Part shown: positions 12,320 through 23,794 of the stretch, one piece after another
Position numbering within the stretch: position 1 is the stretch's first letter
Layout of the letters: the number at the start of each line of letters is the position of its first letter
DNA from: Druceiella hillmani
Lineage: Eukaryota; Arthropoda; Insecta; Lepidoptera; Hepialidae
Reading direction: 5' to 3'
Length of the DNA: 64,000 bases
Assembly (NCBI GenBank): GCA_039881145.1
Contig: JAYKKI010000153.1
Coordinates: 496,001-560,000 of the forward strand
Translations under genes and position numbers: made by a program
Notes under the pieces: generated by a model
Told to the model about the DNA's origin: nothing
The model's database searches: none
What the model saw: the letters and a program-made list of their open reading frames with translations, nothing else

Positions 12320-14460
12320 TTAGAGTTCAGTAGTGATTAATGTTATTGTGGGTAAAAATATTGTGTGTCCTTTGTCTTTTCCAGTGATAAGTTGGAATTC
12401 GATGATTTTATTTGATAGCTCTTTAACGATCATTCTTGTGCTACTACATAGATTTGGTGAGTTGAGATTTCTGAGTAGTATGATTGGAGATCCAATTTTC
12501 AATCGAATGCAGTGTGATGGCATTCCTGGTACTTGCAAAGAGTTAACAATTCTGTAGAGAAGTTGACACTTTATTCAACGTTTACCATCCTGTAGATCGA
12601 TTTATATATTCTCTCTTTACCGGAAATTTTCTTTTAAACATTAAATTTGGTATCGTCGACATAATTTTCTTTGATTCCCAAAATTTCCCTCTGAAATAGC
12701 CATTCCGAATTAGTACAGTTGCGAACAATGTTTGAATTAACTTGGTCGATGAGTTCGTTCTCAATAGTGGCTATGTTGCAGATATCACTGTGAATTCAGT
12801 GAGGCCGGTCGTCTGGTTAGGAGGATATGCACCTTTGCCTATTTTTAAAATTTTTGAGCAAAATGTGTCGTTGTTTTGTATTTCGATAGTTCGACCCTTA
12901 TATTTTTTGCTAATATTTGCATGTATGATCAGAGATGTGATTTTTCTAACCATGCATTGATTTCGATGCTTGTGTTAACTTGGAGATAATTGGAAGCGTT
13001 TGTCGAAAATCTCCTGAGAGTATGAGTAGAGCTCCTCCCATTACTTCAGAATTTCCTCCTTAGTCTTGTAAGTTGTCCTTGTCTTAGAAGTTCACCCTGC
13101 ACAGATGCTCTTGAAATTGTATATATTGAGAATTGTTTTTTCTGCTATATCCATCGATTATTGTAGGGCGGAATGAACACTTTGTCCTCCTTTCATAAGT
13201 GTGGTGGCAATACCGGATGATGCCAGTGCAAGTGCGATGTGTTGTGAAGCAAATATTTCTGCCAGTAATATATTTATTAGAAACATTTTTACGATGCCGC
13301 CTGTTGCGTTCAAGTAAATTATTCCACCAGCGTTGTTGTTGATCCGGTATATGATAATGCAATACTTTTTTTGTTGTTGGTTGTGAGCAATATATTGAAG
13401 TAGTTAGATGATGTATCTTTTTTCCTTTGCAATTTCGAAGTTTAATACACTGAAAACAATTTGCCGTGATGCTGGCATTACAACTTGTACTAAAGTTTGT
13501 TTTTTTATTGTTAAATATTTATCTTTTGGACCACTGAGTGTTTTATTGGAGATATCATTGTTGTATTCGATGGCCAGTTCTGGATGAGCTTATTGAATTT
13601 GGTACAGTGTGTCATCAATCAAACTCGCTTGTAATTTTTTTGACGGTGTTTTTTGCGAAGTAAATTATGTCCATTCTCCAGATGTACTGCTAGATGTTGT
13701 ACAGTTGGTTCGTGTTCGTGTATGGGAAAACCGAAAATCCACCACGCTGCTTCGTTAGTGTTGATTTGTCTCCCCATTTGGTACATGGGGATCTCGTCGT
13801 TTCTGTTTTGTTTTTCTCTGTCTTTGTCTATTTGAAATACTGCCATATCACTGCCGTTGTTCAGATATTTATAGACATAATTAATGGATTTCGCTGAATT
13901 ATAGTATTCTACGATTTTGGGGATTTTAGGGCTTAGAACATTTTAGAAAGTTGTGGGTTATCTGGTTCTACCCATTGATTATCTATTTCCATTGCGTTCC
14001 TACTTTCTATTGGTATTTTGGCTATGAAGCCACCTTTTTTTGGGTAATCGTCTTCTGGGTCTTTGGGGTAGCCAACATCTTCAGTTTGTGTGTCGTCCAT
14101 GTATGATTTTGGGTATTTCTTTATACATGATGAATTGATATTTAATAGCCCGCATGGTCCCTAAATCATGTTTTTCACAACTATGTCGTACATGGCCGGA
14201 TCTCCTTGTGGATTGGAAAATTCAGCTAAGATGATTTTGTCGATATCTGTGATATGAATTCTGTCTTGTGGATTGGAAAATTCAGCTAAGATGATTTTGT
14301 CGACATCTGTGATATGAATTCCCTTAATATAGTATTTCTGTTTGTATAAAAGATCATATGCAAATGAGGATAAAAAAATGAGATAGAACTGTTTTACTTC
14401 TCGTGAAGTTTCACACAAAATTGCACAATAATATACCGACGTTTGCACCGTCTGTTGCAT
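12320..14460 (-). pseudogene. Helitron Rep-helicase pseudogene
   Basis: Fragments follow the family order. At 14460-13990 (broken): IDKIILAEFSNPQGDP and VVKNMI, a stop in place of the expected His, then GPCG, later DDTQTEDVGYP and MEIDNQWV. At about 13890-13619: INYVYKYLNNGSDMAVFQID, holding the paired Tyr region of the Rep active site, then DEIPMYQMGRQINTNEAAWW and IFGFPIHEHEPTVQHLAVH. At about 13310: the Walker A region reads TGGIVKMF instead of GGTGKTF, then ALALASSGIATTLMKGG. At about 13050: GGALLILSGDFRQTLPIIS (helicase motif). At about 12690: NSEWLFQREILGIKENYVDD. At 12538-12320: GMPSHCIRLKIGSPIILLRN. The mutated Walker A plus many stops and frameshifts mean no active protein. The His-rich HUH motif was not seen, so the N-terminal region is missing or unreadable. 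Confidence 0.9.
14205..14324. repeat. 60-bp tandem duplication inside the Helitron coding region
   Basis: Two adjacent copies with period exactly 60 bp (14205 and 14265) that differ at one position over about 57 bp (gat/gac at 14244/14304). Sixty is a multiple of three, so the duplication would have kept the frame, repeating the ITD(I/V)DKIILAEFSNPQ segment. Confidence 0.95.
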
Positions 14461-16778
14461 ATTTTTGCTCAGAAATTCTATAGAAAATTATTTTGTTTTC
14501 ACGTCATGGTGCACATAAACGTCAATTTTTTTTTAACATTCTGCTATACTTTTTATATTGCCATTATTATGTCAACATACTTACAATATACATAGATTTC
14601 AACTCAAAAATAATTTAAAATTTTGTATTTACTCGTAAACCAATGTGTAATATTTTAGTTCGTGTTACCACGTAATAACCTTAAAAGTCCTACATATAAA
14701 ACATCTTTGTGAATAAACTTCTTTCTTTTATTACTTCAGAATATATTCATATATTAGTATTATATGTCTAAAAATATCTGTTCATTCCAGTGTTGTCATC
14801 TACTAGAGGCCGAGATGAATATCTTATTCTAATACAGACAATATTAAGCCAATACTCATATTTCAGGAAAACCCATATTTTCGTTTCTACAATACAGACC
14901 TTTATTTTGAAGGTGGACTGGCTAGAAATAGGGTATATTTGTTAAACAAATATATTTTTTTAATATTTACAGTTTTCACTGAAGAATTGTGAAAATAGTC
15001 ACTTGTAATATTACCTTCAAAATTTCCATAATTTTGTAAAACTTTTTGGTTGAGATACTTAAACCTGCAAGACACACTCTCGTTTGAAAAACTGCATTAA
15101 TTATTGAAACTCCTAGAATTATTTTCATAGATATATTATATTATAGAAATAAAGGTGTCGTCTATTTATTAAACTTCTTTTATTAAATCATCTATGTAAA
15201 AAGCAGAATAATAATTATTTACCTGATTGTTTCGCAGTGTTTCATATGATTTTAAATTGGTATTTTTAACCTAAAGAGTTAATAGAAACTATTCTTGCAT
15301 GATAGTCACTTGTAAAAGTTTTGGTGTTAGAGGTGTATTTCTTGGAATTTCCATATAATTTCTGAGAAAACTCCGAAAATATTAAAAAGAAAGTTTTGCT
15401 TCCTTATCGTTATTTCCAATTATATACCCAAGAAGCCTGAAATAATTTTGTTGTATATTTTTATATTAGACATATATATAAAATATTTCGAAGATCTTTG
15501 GAAAATATAAGCATACATTTTGTGAAAAATCATGAATGAAAAATTAATACAGATTTATTTGCAATAAAAATTTCAGCTATTTTTAGCCTTTGGCAACTAG
15601 TTTTTTTATATTGTGTATGGTTAATACATACTTAACATTTGAAACCATTGTTTTGTGATTCTAGTTCAATAAACAACATGGGAAAAAGGTTCTTGATTAT
15701 TTTGAAGAATGACATTTAACTGATTTAAAAATAACCAATATAAAATACTTACCAAATTTAAGGGAACATGCACGCACGATATTAAGGTCTCCCCCATTCT
15801 TATTCGTTTCCATTGTTTGTAACTAGTACATTCTCATGTTGCTATATCGATAGTGTTTTAATTTTTTTTTCTTTTTGAAGAGTGTTGGAAATGCCCCCAC
15901 AGTAACTAATTCACTTAATGAATTTTGGTTCTTTCTGATACTCATATTAAGTTTCTAATATGGGTATGGTTATTTCTGTTTAACATGTTCCTTGTTTAAC
16001 TGTATATCAAACAACGTATACTTTTGTCCAGAAATTTCAATAGATTCGTATATTTGGCCACTTCAGTATGATACATCGGCAACTAAAGAATCTTTATTCT
16101 CTTTAAGATACTCAGTACTTTAACTGCGGATCCGCTGAAATGGAAATGCTATCGACTGGATCAAAAATGTCAGAAATAATAGATGTAGATTAAGGTGTTG
16201 TTGTAAGAGAGGTGAAAATGTTTAGGTAAAAAAGATGCAAATAACGATGTAAGAATTAAGGAAGTAAAACATAAGCCTTATTAAAATAACAATTCATGCG
16301 TGTTGGTCGATCAGTGCGCTAGTTCGAAAGGTTTTGTGCGATAAATCGGAAGAATTTGAAGAGAAAAATTATCAGATTCATGCTATCCTGAGTTGAAAAC
16401 CATCACTTTAAATTCTTTTTACCACCAAGTCTCTTTAAATTTTTTTTACCACCAAAATTTCATTCATTCTCACGCAATATTTACAGTATCTGTCTCCTAC
16501 ATAACTAGCATTAAATTATATAACTAGCATTAAAAATTTAACCCCGACCCGGGTATCACGCAAGAGAATTTAAGTACGTGGAATAAAATAGAAACTTGAA
16601 ACAAAAAGGTCATCTCTGCTCTTTTTATCAACAATATGTCAATTGGAAAGTTTCGACGAGGATATGCATCAACTCAAGAAAAATATTAGTCGGATAAATA
16701 TTGGAAATGACTTATAATATATTACACTTTCATTTGCTACCGAATCCCTTATTTTCTTATTTTTAATACATTATTTTA
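14461..16778. other. Non-coding AT-rich stretch with two small tandem duplications
   Basis: A 27-bp unit occurs twice at 16407-16460 (TTTAAATT, a T run, then ACCACCAA). A 19-bp unit occurs twice at 16501-16538 (ATAACTAGCATTAAA). The upstream part of the Helitron may extend into the start of this interval, but no motif is readable. Nothing else is supported. Confidence 0.5.
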
Positions 16779-17052
16779 GTGGCCAGAAGAAACTATGAGG
16801 GATGTCTTACTTTGGCAGAAAAAGTTAAGGTCGAAATTGTAGCTATAACTTTCAATGGAAAACGCTTCTAATCAATTTATGGCGCAATTATTTGGTTGTA
16901 ATTTTGCAATGAAAAAATTGATTTTGGATTTTACTTTTACAACTTCTTCCTCTTGGTTAGCACTACAACCTATTACAGGTCAAGGCTGTCTTGACAAGCT
17001 TACTCCAGCGGATTCGGTCAACTACAATGGCCCGCCAGAGTTTAATTTTTAA
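16779..17052 (+). pseudogene. Possible pogo/Tigger-type transposase N-terminal remnant
   Basis: One frame (16779-16871) reads RRNYEGCLTLAEKVKV, resembling the start of the DNA-binding domain of pogo/CENP-B-type transposases (a TLxEKVKV-like motif). A second frame, starting at ATG 16855 and overlapping it, reads NQFMAQLFGCN, resembling the IAxxFGC helix that follows in that family. The rest of the second frame, up to 17052, matches nothing I know. The similarity is short and needs a frameshift, so this is a tentative call. Confidence 0.2.
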
Positions 17053-17930
17053 AAGTTTAAAATAATTCTTGACAAAATTGATTCATCTTATACGAGCTCT
17101 TCCTCTTTTTCTGGTGCCTAATAAATGTATTTTTAAAATAAATTGCATAATTCCACTTAAAATTTATATTATACAGCACATAACCCCAATGTGACCGAAG
17201 ACTTTAAAATGAGAAATATTTTTTTAATTTATTATCAGCCGTTTTATAACCATATTTATGGAATATTCTTTGTTTGGAACTAGAAAGTTCCAGATATCAT
17301 CTCTGGTAAATACCATGACATTGTGATGTCAAGTAGGGGAACTGTAGCGAAAATAATCGTAGAAGTGTAGCTAAGTGAGCACTCGCAAGTATTCATATGA
17401 TAGTCGTAATTTAAAAGTTAGGTGATATTCTCCTTTTACTAGCTAACCCCAAAGAACGTATGTAAATTAATTGAAAATTAACTTAACGTTCGTAATAATA
17501 TACTAGTAAGTGGATAATTTTAGGGCCATTTTATGATTCAAAATAGGCACTGGTTGCATTGGCTATTTAAAGTCCTTTTTTCCTAAAATACCTTGTTGTA
17601 TATAAATTACGGCACTTTTTACTTTTAAAAAATAATAAATTTCACTGTCTTAAATTTAATTTGGCAATTATATATGGACAGCTTTTTTAGTTGTGACCTA
17701 ATCATAGTATTCAGTAATGTGTTTAAAATTTTAATATTATTACAGTAATTATTGCTTTCCGTTTTTAATTCCTTTGAACCCGTCTTGATATCAAATTAAT
17801 ATCACATCCTTTACATTTTTACTCTTCTCACGTTTCCCTTACTTTTTAAAAATTAACTCCTTGCATATACATTTTACTAACTGACTTCCAAAAAGAAAGA
17901 TTTTGAATATATTTGGCGTTAATTTCATTA
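17053..17930. other. AT-rich, nothing convincing
   Basis: No ORF or repeat boundary. The last 30 bases (17901-17925) contain a motif also found in the inverted-repeat arm near 50995. Confidence 0.35.
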
Positions 17931-18145
17931 TTCACAATTAAATGAAACTACGTGATGTAGTATTATTTCCACTTTCTTTAAGTTCTTTACCACGGCCTAC
18001 GTTTTTTATTACATCTTCATGTGGGCTGTTAGCAAAGACTAAGAACCCACCTGAAAATGTCGAAATAGAACGAAACTAGGTCGTGGGAAAGAACTTAAAG
18101 AAACTAGAAATAATACTACATCACGTAGTTTCACTTAATTGTGAA
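17931..18145. mobile_element. Palindromic MITE, copy 1
   Basis: A 215-bp element whose two halves are reverse complements nearly end to end. It starts TTCACAATTAAATGAAACT and ends with the matching complement. The arms share GATGTAGTATTATTTC, TTTCTTTAAGTTCTTT and CCCAC blocks. The middle folds as a second hairpin, with an ATGTGGGCTGTTAGCAAAGA segment facing its partial complement. A second copy lies at 24601-24742. It has no coding capacity. No clear target-site duplication, so the superfamily is unassigned. Confidence 0.8.
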
Positions 18146-18409
18146 GAAAGAGGTTCTCAATTTGACAGTATTTATTTGGGTATTACCACATCTCTGGAAT
18201 TTTTCAACCGATTAGGATGGTCTTTTAATAATAGTCAAATTTGACAACCCTCAGAGACGAGGAGTAAACTCATTGAGTTTAGAATCATTTAACTAGTTTT
18301 TATGTCAACAAGAAAAATTATATACACAGGCATAAACCAACTAAGATAATAATAAATATATTGGTAGATCTCTAAGTACAAGTATGAACAAATGCATGAA
18401 ATCTCTAAA
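18146..18409. other. Short unassigned interval
   Basis: AT-rich and non-coding. No feature seen. Confidence 0.4.
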
Positions 18410-18583
18410 GGACAGTAGGTAGACAGGAGGTAAGCAATTACGTAAATGTTTGTAGGAGTTTGAAAAAATTATTATGGTAAAGCAAAGAGGGAATATGATT
18501 TGTATATAGGTATGCACGTATAATGTATGTATACATGCATTTACTTGTATTTACGTCGATATATGTGAATATATTTAAGTTCA
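18410..18583. repeat. Dispersed repeat, left half (split by piggyBac)
   Basis: AAGAGGGAATATGATTT and the following GTAT/GTATG-rich tract match 60100-60260. The matching right half resumes at 20938, on the other side of the piggyBac element. The repeat was therefore in place before the insertion. Confidence 0.65.
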
Positions 18584-18593
18584 TTAACCCATC

Positions 18594-18970
18594 TTTTCCC
18601 AACGTTGCTCTAGCGCAACATTTCAAATGTGATTTTTTTTGGTTTTAAAATAAGTAATTAATTCTCTGAAATGTAAGCCAGTCTCGAGAAGTAGAACTAA
18701 AAAATGGATTCAAATTTTTTTCAATGTTTTTTTAAATACAAATACATAGTAGTTTTATTTTTTAAAAACTGCTAATTGAGTCATCTCAAGAACGACAGAT
18801 TCATCCAATCATAAAAAATATAAATTGAAATAAAGCTATACTTTTTACACTGTACAAAGCTTAAGCAATATCTTATTTATGATATAAACCCTTTTGCTGG
18901 ACAAAACTAGTTACACTTGTTGTTTATCTTAGACTTCCAGGAAATGTTGCGTATGCGCAATGTTGGGAGA
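18594..18970. repeat. piggyBac subterminal inverted motif pair
   Basis: The segment at 18594-18623 (TCCCAACGTTGC, then a GCAACATTT block) reappears in reverse complement at 18942-18970 with a few mismatches. Each copy is itself palindromic (GTTGC...GCAAC). A related palindrome (CGCTAATACTCTAGCG) lies near the right end at 20735-20750. Such subterminal motifs are plausible transposase-binding sites; that role is inferred. Confidence 0.6.
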
Positions 18971-19271
18971 AATAATAGCCAGTTGTTATTATTACACTGC
19001 TTGCCATTGAAGTTTGAAATTTATTGTAAACAATGGGTTCTCGATATTCAAAGAGTACAAGCACATTTGTTTTATTAGTTAGTCGGTTATAGAACGTGAA
19101 GCTAACAGTGTCGCATAGTAATTTTTAGAAAAAAATTATTTTAGTGCGTCAGTTAGATTACTAAAAAATATTGTAGGTATACGTATTTTTCTTTTGACCG
19201 GCAAACAAAAAGTGACGTCAAAAAACGATAAGTGACTGTATACAAATCAGTAAATAATAAGTTAAAACATT

Positions 19272-20749
19272 ATGGCCTGTCAACAAGTACTATCTTTTCA
19301 AGAAATTATGAGTATATTAGAAAAAGAAGAGGATTTAGAAGATGCCAATCAAATCGATGCTGTGTAGATCCCCCTGACGGTTGACATTCTTACAGACGAG
19401 GAAAACCTAGATGATCTTGTGACCATAACCGTCATTTATTTACCCACACGGTAGCAGAACTCAATAGATTTTTTGGTATATTATTACTAACTGGATATCA
19501 TTCATTGCCTGCTGCGAAATTGTACTGGTCAAAAGATGAAGACAAAAATGTATCGATTGTAAGAAATTGTATGAGTCGTAACAAATTCGACTCTATAAAT
19601 AAAAACATTCATTTATGTGATAATGCTGATCTGGATCAAAATGATAAATTCACTAAATTGCGTCCTATTTTTAATATAATAAACCAAAAAAAATATGCAG
19701 TTTGGAATATTTTCACACAACTTGTCAATTGACGAAGAAATGGTGTCATATTTTGGACGTCATGGTTGCAAGATGTTCTTCAAAGGAAAGCCTGTAAGAT
19801 TTGGATTCAAGTTATGGTGCTTGTATAGTTCAAATGGTTATATGTACCAGTTTATTCCATATGGCGGAAAGAATAGTAACGTTGCTTGAAATAACTTAGG
19901 TCTGGGAGAAAATACTGTACTGGATCTATTGTCCGTTATTGAAGACCCAAGCAAACATCGCATTTTTTTGATAATTTCTTTTCTTCACATAAATAGTTTT
20001 GAATTCTGGAAAAGAAAAGTTATTTTGCCACTGGTGCTATTAGAGAAAATAGAACAATGAATAAAACCTTGATAAATACGAAAAAACTTCAGAAAAAAGA
20101 GAGAGGATCATTTGATTATAGCTTTGACCAAAAACATGAAGTACTGTTGGTTCGATGGAATGACAATTCTGTGGTGACTGTGGCTACTAACAATGCAAAA
20201 ATCGAACCATTGGTTACAGCAAAACGTTATGATATAAAAATAAAAAAGATGGTGAATGTGCCACAGCCCCAGGTTATAGCAGATTATAATAAAAATATGG
20301 GAGGTGTAGATCTCCATGATAATGGAATAGCCAATTATAGGATTCGAGTACGAGGGAAAAAGTGGTGGTGGCCACTGTTCATCAATTTGATAGACAGTGT
20401 ATTGGTAAACTCGTGGAAAATTTACAATATGGCGAATGAGCGATCTTTGAATCAATTGGAATTCAAATCTTACGTTGCTGTAAGTTTGATGAAAACTGAA
20501 GAAGCCCAACTTGCAGATAATTCGCATTTTTTGGGTAATTAAAATATAAATCTAGGAAGACCATCCAAAAACGCGTTACCTTCCAATATTCGCTTCGATA
20601 ATATTGGTCATGTCATAGAAGAGCACGAAAGTAAACGTCGAAGAAGATGTCGACAGTGTAGAAGTACAACAATTTATATGTGTAAAAAATGTCAAGTACA
20701 TCTTCATGCTGATTTTTTTTTTAATATTTCACTCACGCTAATACTCTAG
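19272..20749 (+). pseudogene. piggyBac transposase pseudogene
   Basis: ATG at 19272 starts LSFQEIMSILEKEEDLED, followed by an acidic N-terminal region with a TAG. The core follows in several frames: LNRFFGILLLTGYHSLPAAK, then LYWSKDEDKNVSIVRNCMSR, and SIDEEMVSYFGRHGCKMFF, which holds the first catalytic Asp. Next are GFKLWCLYSSNGYMYQFIPY, FFDNFFSSH (second Asp), RENRTMNKTLINTKKL and MGGVDLHDNGIANYRIRVRG (third Asp). KKWWWPLFINLIDSVLVNSW follows. After a TAA at 20540 the frame continues with a cysteine-rich C-terminal finger (RRCRQC, MCKKCQVHLH) to TAG at 20749. All three catalytic aspartates remain, but at least two frameshifts (near 19700 and in the T-run near 19960) and four in-frame stops inactivate it. 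The protein would have been roughly 490 residues, somewhat below typical piggyBac length. Confidence 0.93.
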
Positions 20750-20937
20750 CGTTGTTAGACTTGCCTGTAAAATTGAAGTTCAGTAATCCCATCATTCTCT
20801 AATCCAACGAACATAAAATAATTAATCAACATTTTTTTTTTACTATAATTTGCTGTTTTTTATGTATTTATAAACGTAATAAACAATAAAACCAATAAAT
20901 ATGTCTTTATTTTTACCCTTGGGAATTAATGGGTTAA

Positions 20938-21100
20938 CGGCTACAAACATCTATTCCAATTTCCGAAATGAGAAATGAGAAAATATTGAAATTGAATTTA
21001 TCGTAAGTTCATAACTTTCTGGGAATAAATGTTTTCAGAAAAATAAAACTTGGCACTAAAAATAGAAAAATCATACTTTTTCAATAATTTCCTCTTTGAT
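20938..21100. repeat. Dispersed repeat, right half
   Basis: CTACAAACATCTATTCCAAT and GAATTTATCGTAAGTTC match CTGCAAACGTCTATTC and GAATTCATCGTAAGTTC at 60437-60500. It continues the left half at 18410-18583. Confidence 0.65.
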
Positions 21101-22202
21101 ATTAATAGACCAATCTAAGTGAAATTTTGAAATGTACATAACTAATACAAAATATTTCTTTATATATGAGAACAATGCATCAACGGCATCATTATTGAAG
21201 GTTTAATATTCTTGGCTTAAGCTTAACTATTATGTGATTATCAGTTTGAAAAAAAAAAAATAAAAATTTTGCTGAACCATATGTCATAAAATAAAGAATT
21301 TAAAAAGTAATTTTTATTAAATAGTTTAAAAAAAAACTTATGCTATTCAGAACAAAATTTGTTATTCCTAACAGTAACTTTAACGATTCTAATGTGAATG
21401 TGATATTACTCTTTTTAGGATAGATTTAGAAAAATTATAGAAGTGAGAGAAATAAAAAAGCATTCATAAAATAATTTTTAACAGTTTCTACATACAAGCA
21501 TTTAAAAATGTTGCTCATATCTACTTTAGGTAACGTCAGATAATACATGTAATTTAATAAAAATAATAATTTCTCTTATAGAAGGGAACTGTTACTTTCA
21601 CATTCATTACAACAATTATTGTTTAAAATTCATCATACAATTATTGATTTTCAATAATATGTTTCTAACGGGTGTAAGTAAACAATCAAATTTTAAAAAT
21701 TTTGTTTTAAAATTTTAGGAATCCATCATTTGTAATAAATTTGTTGAACAATTTTGTTTTCTTAGCATAAAACTAATTAGGGCACGCTTTACTATGATTA
21801 GAAATAACATTTTTCTTCCTTAACAAGATTTATATTTGAAAATATTAACGCGAATTCTATAAAATGTCTTTAGTTTCCGATTTTTCTTCGTGTTCTCCTA
21901 TTGAACGAAAAGTTAAAAAGAGTTTAAAATCGGTACCAAAAAGTTGGTAAGAAATTATAGGGATTCCTGATTACATTACAAATATATTTTATTTAAACAA
22001 AAAAAAGTTCGGAGGAAAAAACAATTTTTAAAAAAACATTTAAAAAGTTCGATTTAGGACTATTCATCTTAAATCGTTAAATATTATTTTGAGGTCTTAC
22101 CATTGGTTCACAGTTTTAAGAATCACAATCTTTATAATATTAATACTTGTGTGTATTAGCTCTTAACAAGTTCGGCGGATGTTTTTCGTCAATTCTTTGC
22201 AG
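21101..22202. other. AT-rich, nothing seen
   Basis: No coding frame or repeat that I can support. Confidence 0.35.
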
Positions 22203-23180
22203 TCATCGCAGAATGCATATACCTTCACATTTTGTGCATTTAATCATGCCTTCTTTTACGTCTTCTTGGCTTAAATTTACAGTACCAACTATCATTTACA
22301 TCTTGTTCTCGTTTCTTTTTCTTATTTCTCTTTTGTGATATTTTAAGTAGTTTTACTTTCCTTGCACCACAATTTGTTGATACGAATAATATTAATTACT
22401 TCTAATTAAAAAAGAAAATCTTCTTGGATTCTTCTATTTTATTATTTGGCTCTTCTTATAAGGAATTTATGCAATGACAGGAGTGCCTGTAGTTTTTCTT
22501 TTAATTTTTTTTATTTCTAGGAATAGTACATATTGGAGATTATTTGTAGTGTTGCTTGCACTGTCTTTACATTAGTATCATTTCCTTTGATATCTAACCT
22601 ACATTGCCAGATCCTGGGAGACTTTCGATGATTCATTGAGTGTCTATACAAATTGTGCGAGGCCATGACTCTCCTAAAATTTCTGCGATGTTTGCTTCCT
22701 TTATTAGGGAACTAAGATGGTTTTGCATTCACGAAGCGCAAGTAGCAGTAAAATTCTAAAATAAACTAAAATTCTGTTTTATTGGTTTAAAAAATGATCT
22801 ATCTTATGGTTGCAACTTGTGTTTGGTATGTGCTGCCAGAGAGAACATTATTATTCTATACCCCCATGCAAGATTAATTGCATCAATGTTCTGCGTGTGG
22901 GTCGAATGACCGTCTTAGACTTTCTTGTGATTTTTGCCTTCTCAGATACCTGGTAAAATATTTAAGCCAATCGATAGATAATGTACTTAAAATTCATCCG
23001 TTTTCTGAATAATCGTACAACGCAAGTGCATATATTGGTGATACCACGTTCACCACTCAAAATGGGTGTTCCCCTTTTTGAGCAATATTCTGGAAAGCTT
23101 ATGAACCATTCAATTTCCATTTTCTTAGTAAAGTCTTCGGACGTTCAGTCCTTTGACGTGTATTTGGATCTTTTAAATGT
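22203..23180 (-). pseudogene. Unrecognised decayed coding block with a possible zinc-binding end
   Basis: On the minus strand, read from 23180 to 22203, protein-like segments follow one another in changing frames. From ATG 23120 to 22962 there are 52 residues, including MEIEWFISFPEYCSKRG. From ATG 22728 to 22633 there are 31 residues, including SSLIKEANIAEILGESWPR, and after a TGA the frame reads on as IIESLPGSGNVG. Ending at 22517 is a segment with GNDTNVKTVQATLQIISNMY, and after stops it reads on as KKLKEKLQALLSLHKFLIRR. At about 22330-22280 there is a basic stretch with SWYCKF. From ATG 22295 to 22203 there are 30 residues with QEDVKEGMIKCTKCEGIC. The final part resembles the start of a PHD-like or treble-clef finger, as found at the C-terminus of some transposases, but the rest of the finger is not readable. 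I recognise no family. Many lesions mean it is dead. Confidence 0.4.
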
Positions 23181-23794
23181 CGTCTAAATGTCGGTTTCTG
23201 TACATTTATAGACGACAAAATTCACTAAATTGTTAAATCCCGTAAGACAAACTTCATTAAATTGTAAAGTATTTGTAAATAACTTTTGTCATATTTTCAT
23301 TACTCCAAAAATTACATTTTCTTTTTCACAGGTTTTTCTAAAATTACGTAATTATTATTATTTTCAAATCAGAACCTTATTAAAAATAATAATTCGATAA
23401 TAACAGTTTATGGATTGGTAATAGTTTATTAAGTAATTTGTAAAATAGTTTTTCCAAATCGTATCCAATATGTTTTCAAAAATTACCTTGAGTAAGAAAT
23501 AATTGCAAGAGTCGAACAAACTTTTAATTTGCCGTCAAAAATTTTACAACAAACACGTCTATATCATCACGTCAGATGAAATTACAAGGATACGCATCAA
23601 TATTATATATCAGGTATATGTATTTAAAGATAAATAAAGGGAAATTTCCTAGTTATATACATAATGGTACATGTTTGCGTATGTTTGTTCGTAGCTTTCA
23701 TATTGATCGGTTGGTTTGAATGTTACATATTATTTGCTGTAGAGAAAATTTCGAATATGTCCCATTTAAGTAATTAATAAACCAAGCATTTTTC

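Larger units (their letters stand above)
11982..14460 (-). mobile_element. Degenerate Helitron, minus strand
   Basis: The element reads right to left. Its 3' terminus appears on the minus strand as a GC-rich stem-like segment (AGCGAAGCCGGG) followed by CAGCTAG at 11982-11988. CTAG is followed by a host T, as expected for Helitrons, which end in CTRR and insert between A and T. Upstream, the minus strand carries broken Rep/helicase coding sequence to about 14460. The 5' TC end was not found. Helitrons transpose by rolling circle using a single HUH-endonuclease/PIF1-helicase protein. This copy is dead. Confidence 0.85.
18588..20933 (+). mobile_element. piggyBac-type transposon, complete ends, dead
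   Basis: A 2346-bp element bounded by TTAA on both sides (18584-18587 and 20934-20937), the signature target site of the superfamily. The ends are inverted repeats: CCCATCTTTTCCCAA on the left, and on the right, read inward on the minus strand, CCCATTAATTCCCAA. Inside is one transposase gene in the forward direction, now broken. The left subterminal region (about 18594-18623) contains a short palindrome and recurs inverted at 18942-18970. The flanks are two halves of one older repeat, supporting a clean insertion. Confidence 0.93.

Noticed and set aside
12333..13897. Plus-strand ORFs at 12333-12557, 12742-12960, 13653-13835 and 13694-13897
   Set aside because: Shadows of the Helitron gene, which reads clearly on the minus strand.
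20108..20527. 139-codon minus-strand ORF
   Set aside because: Antisense shadow of the piggyBac transposase, whose motifs are unmistakable on the plus strand.
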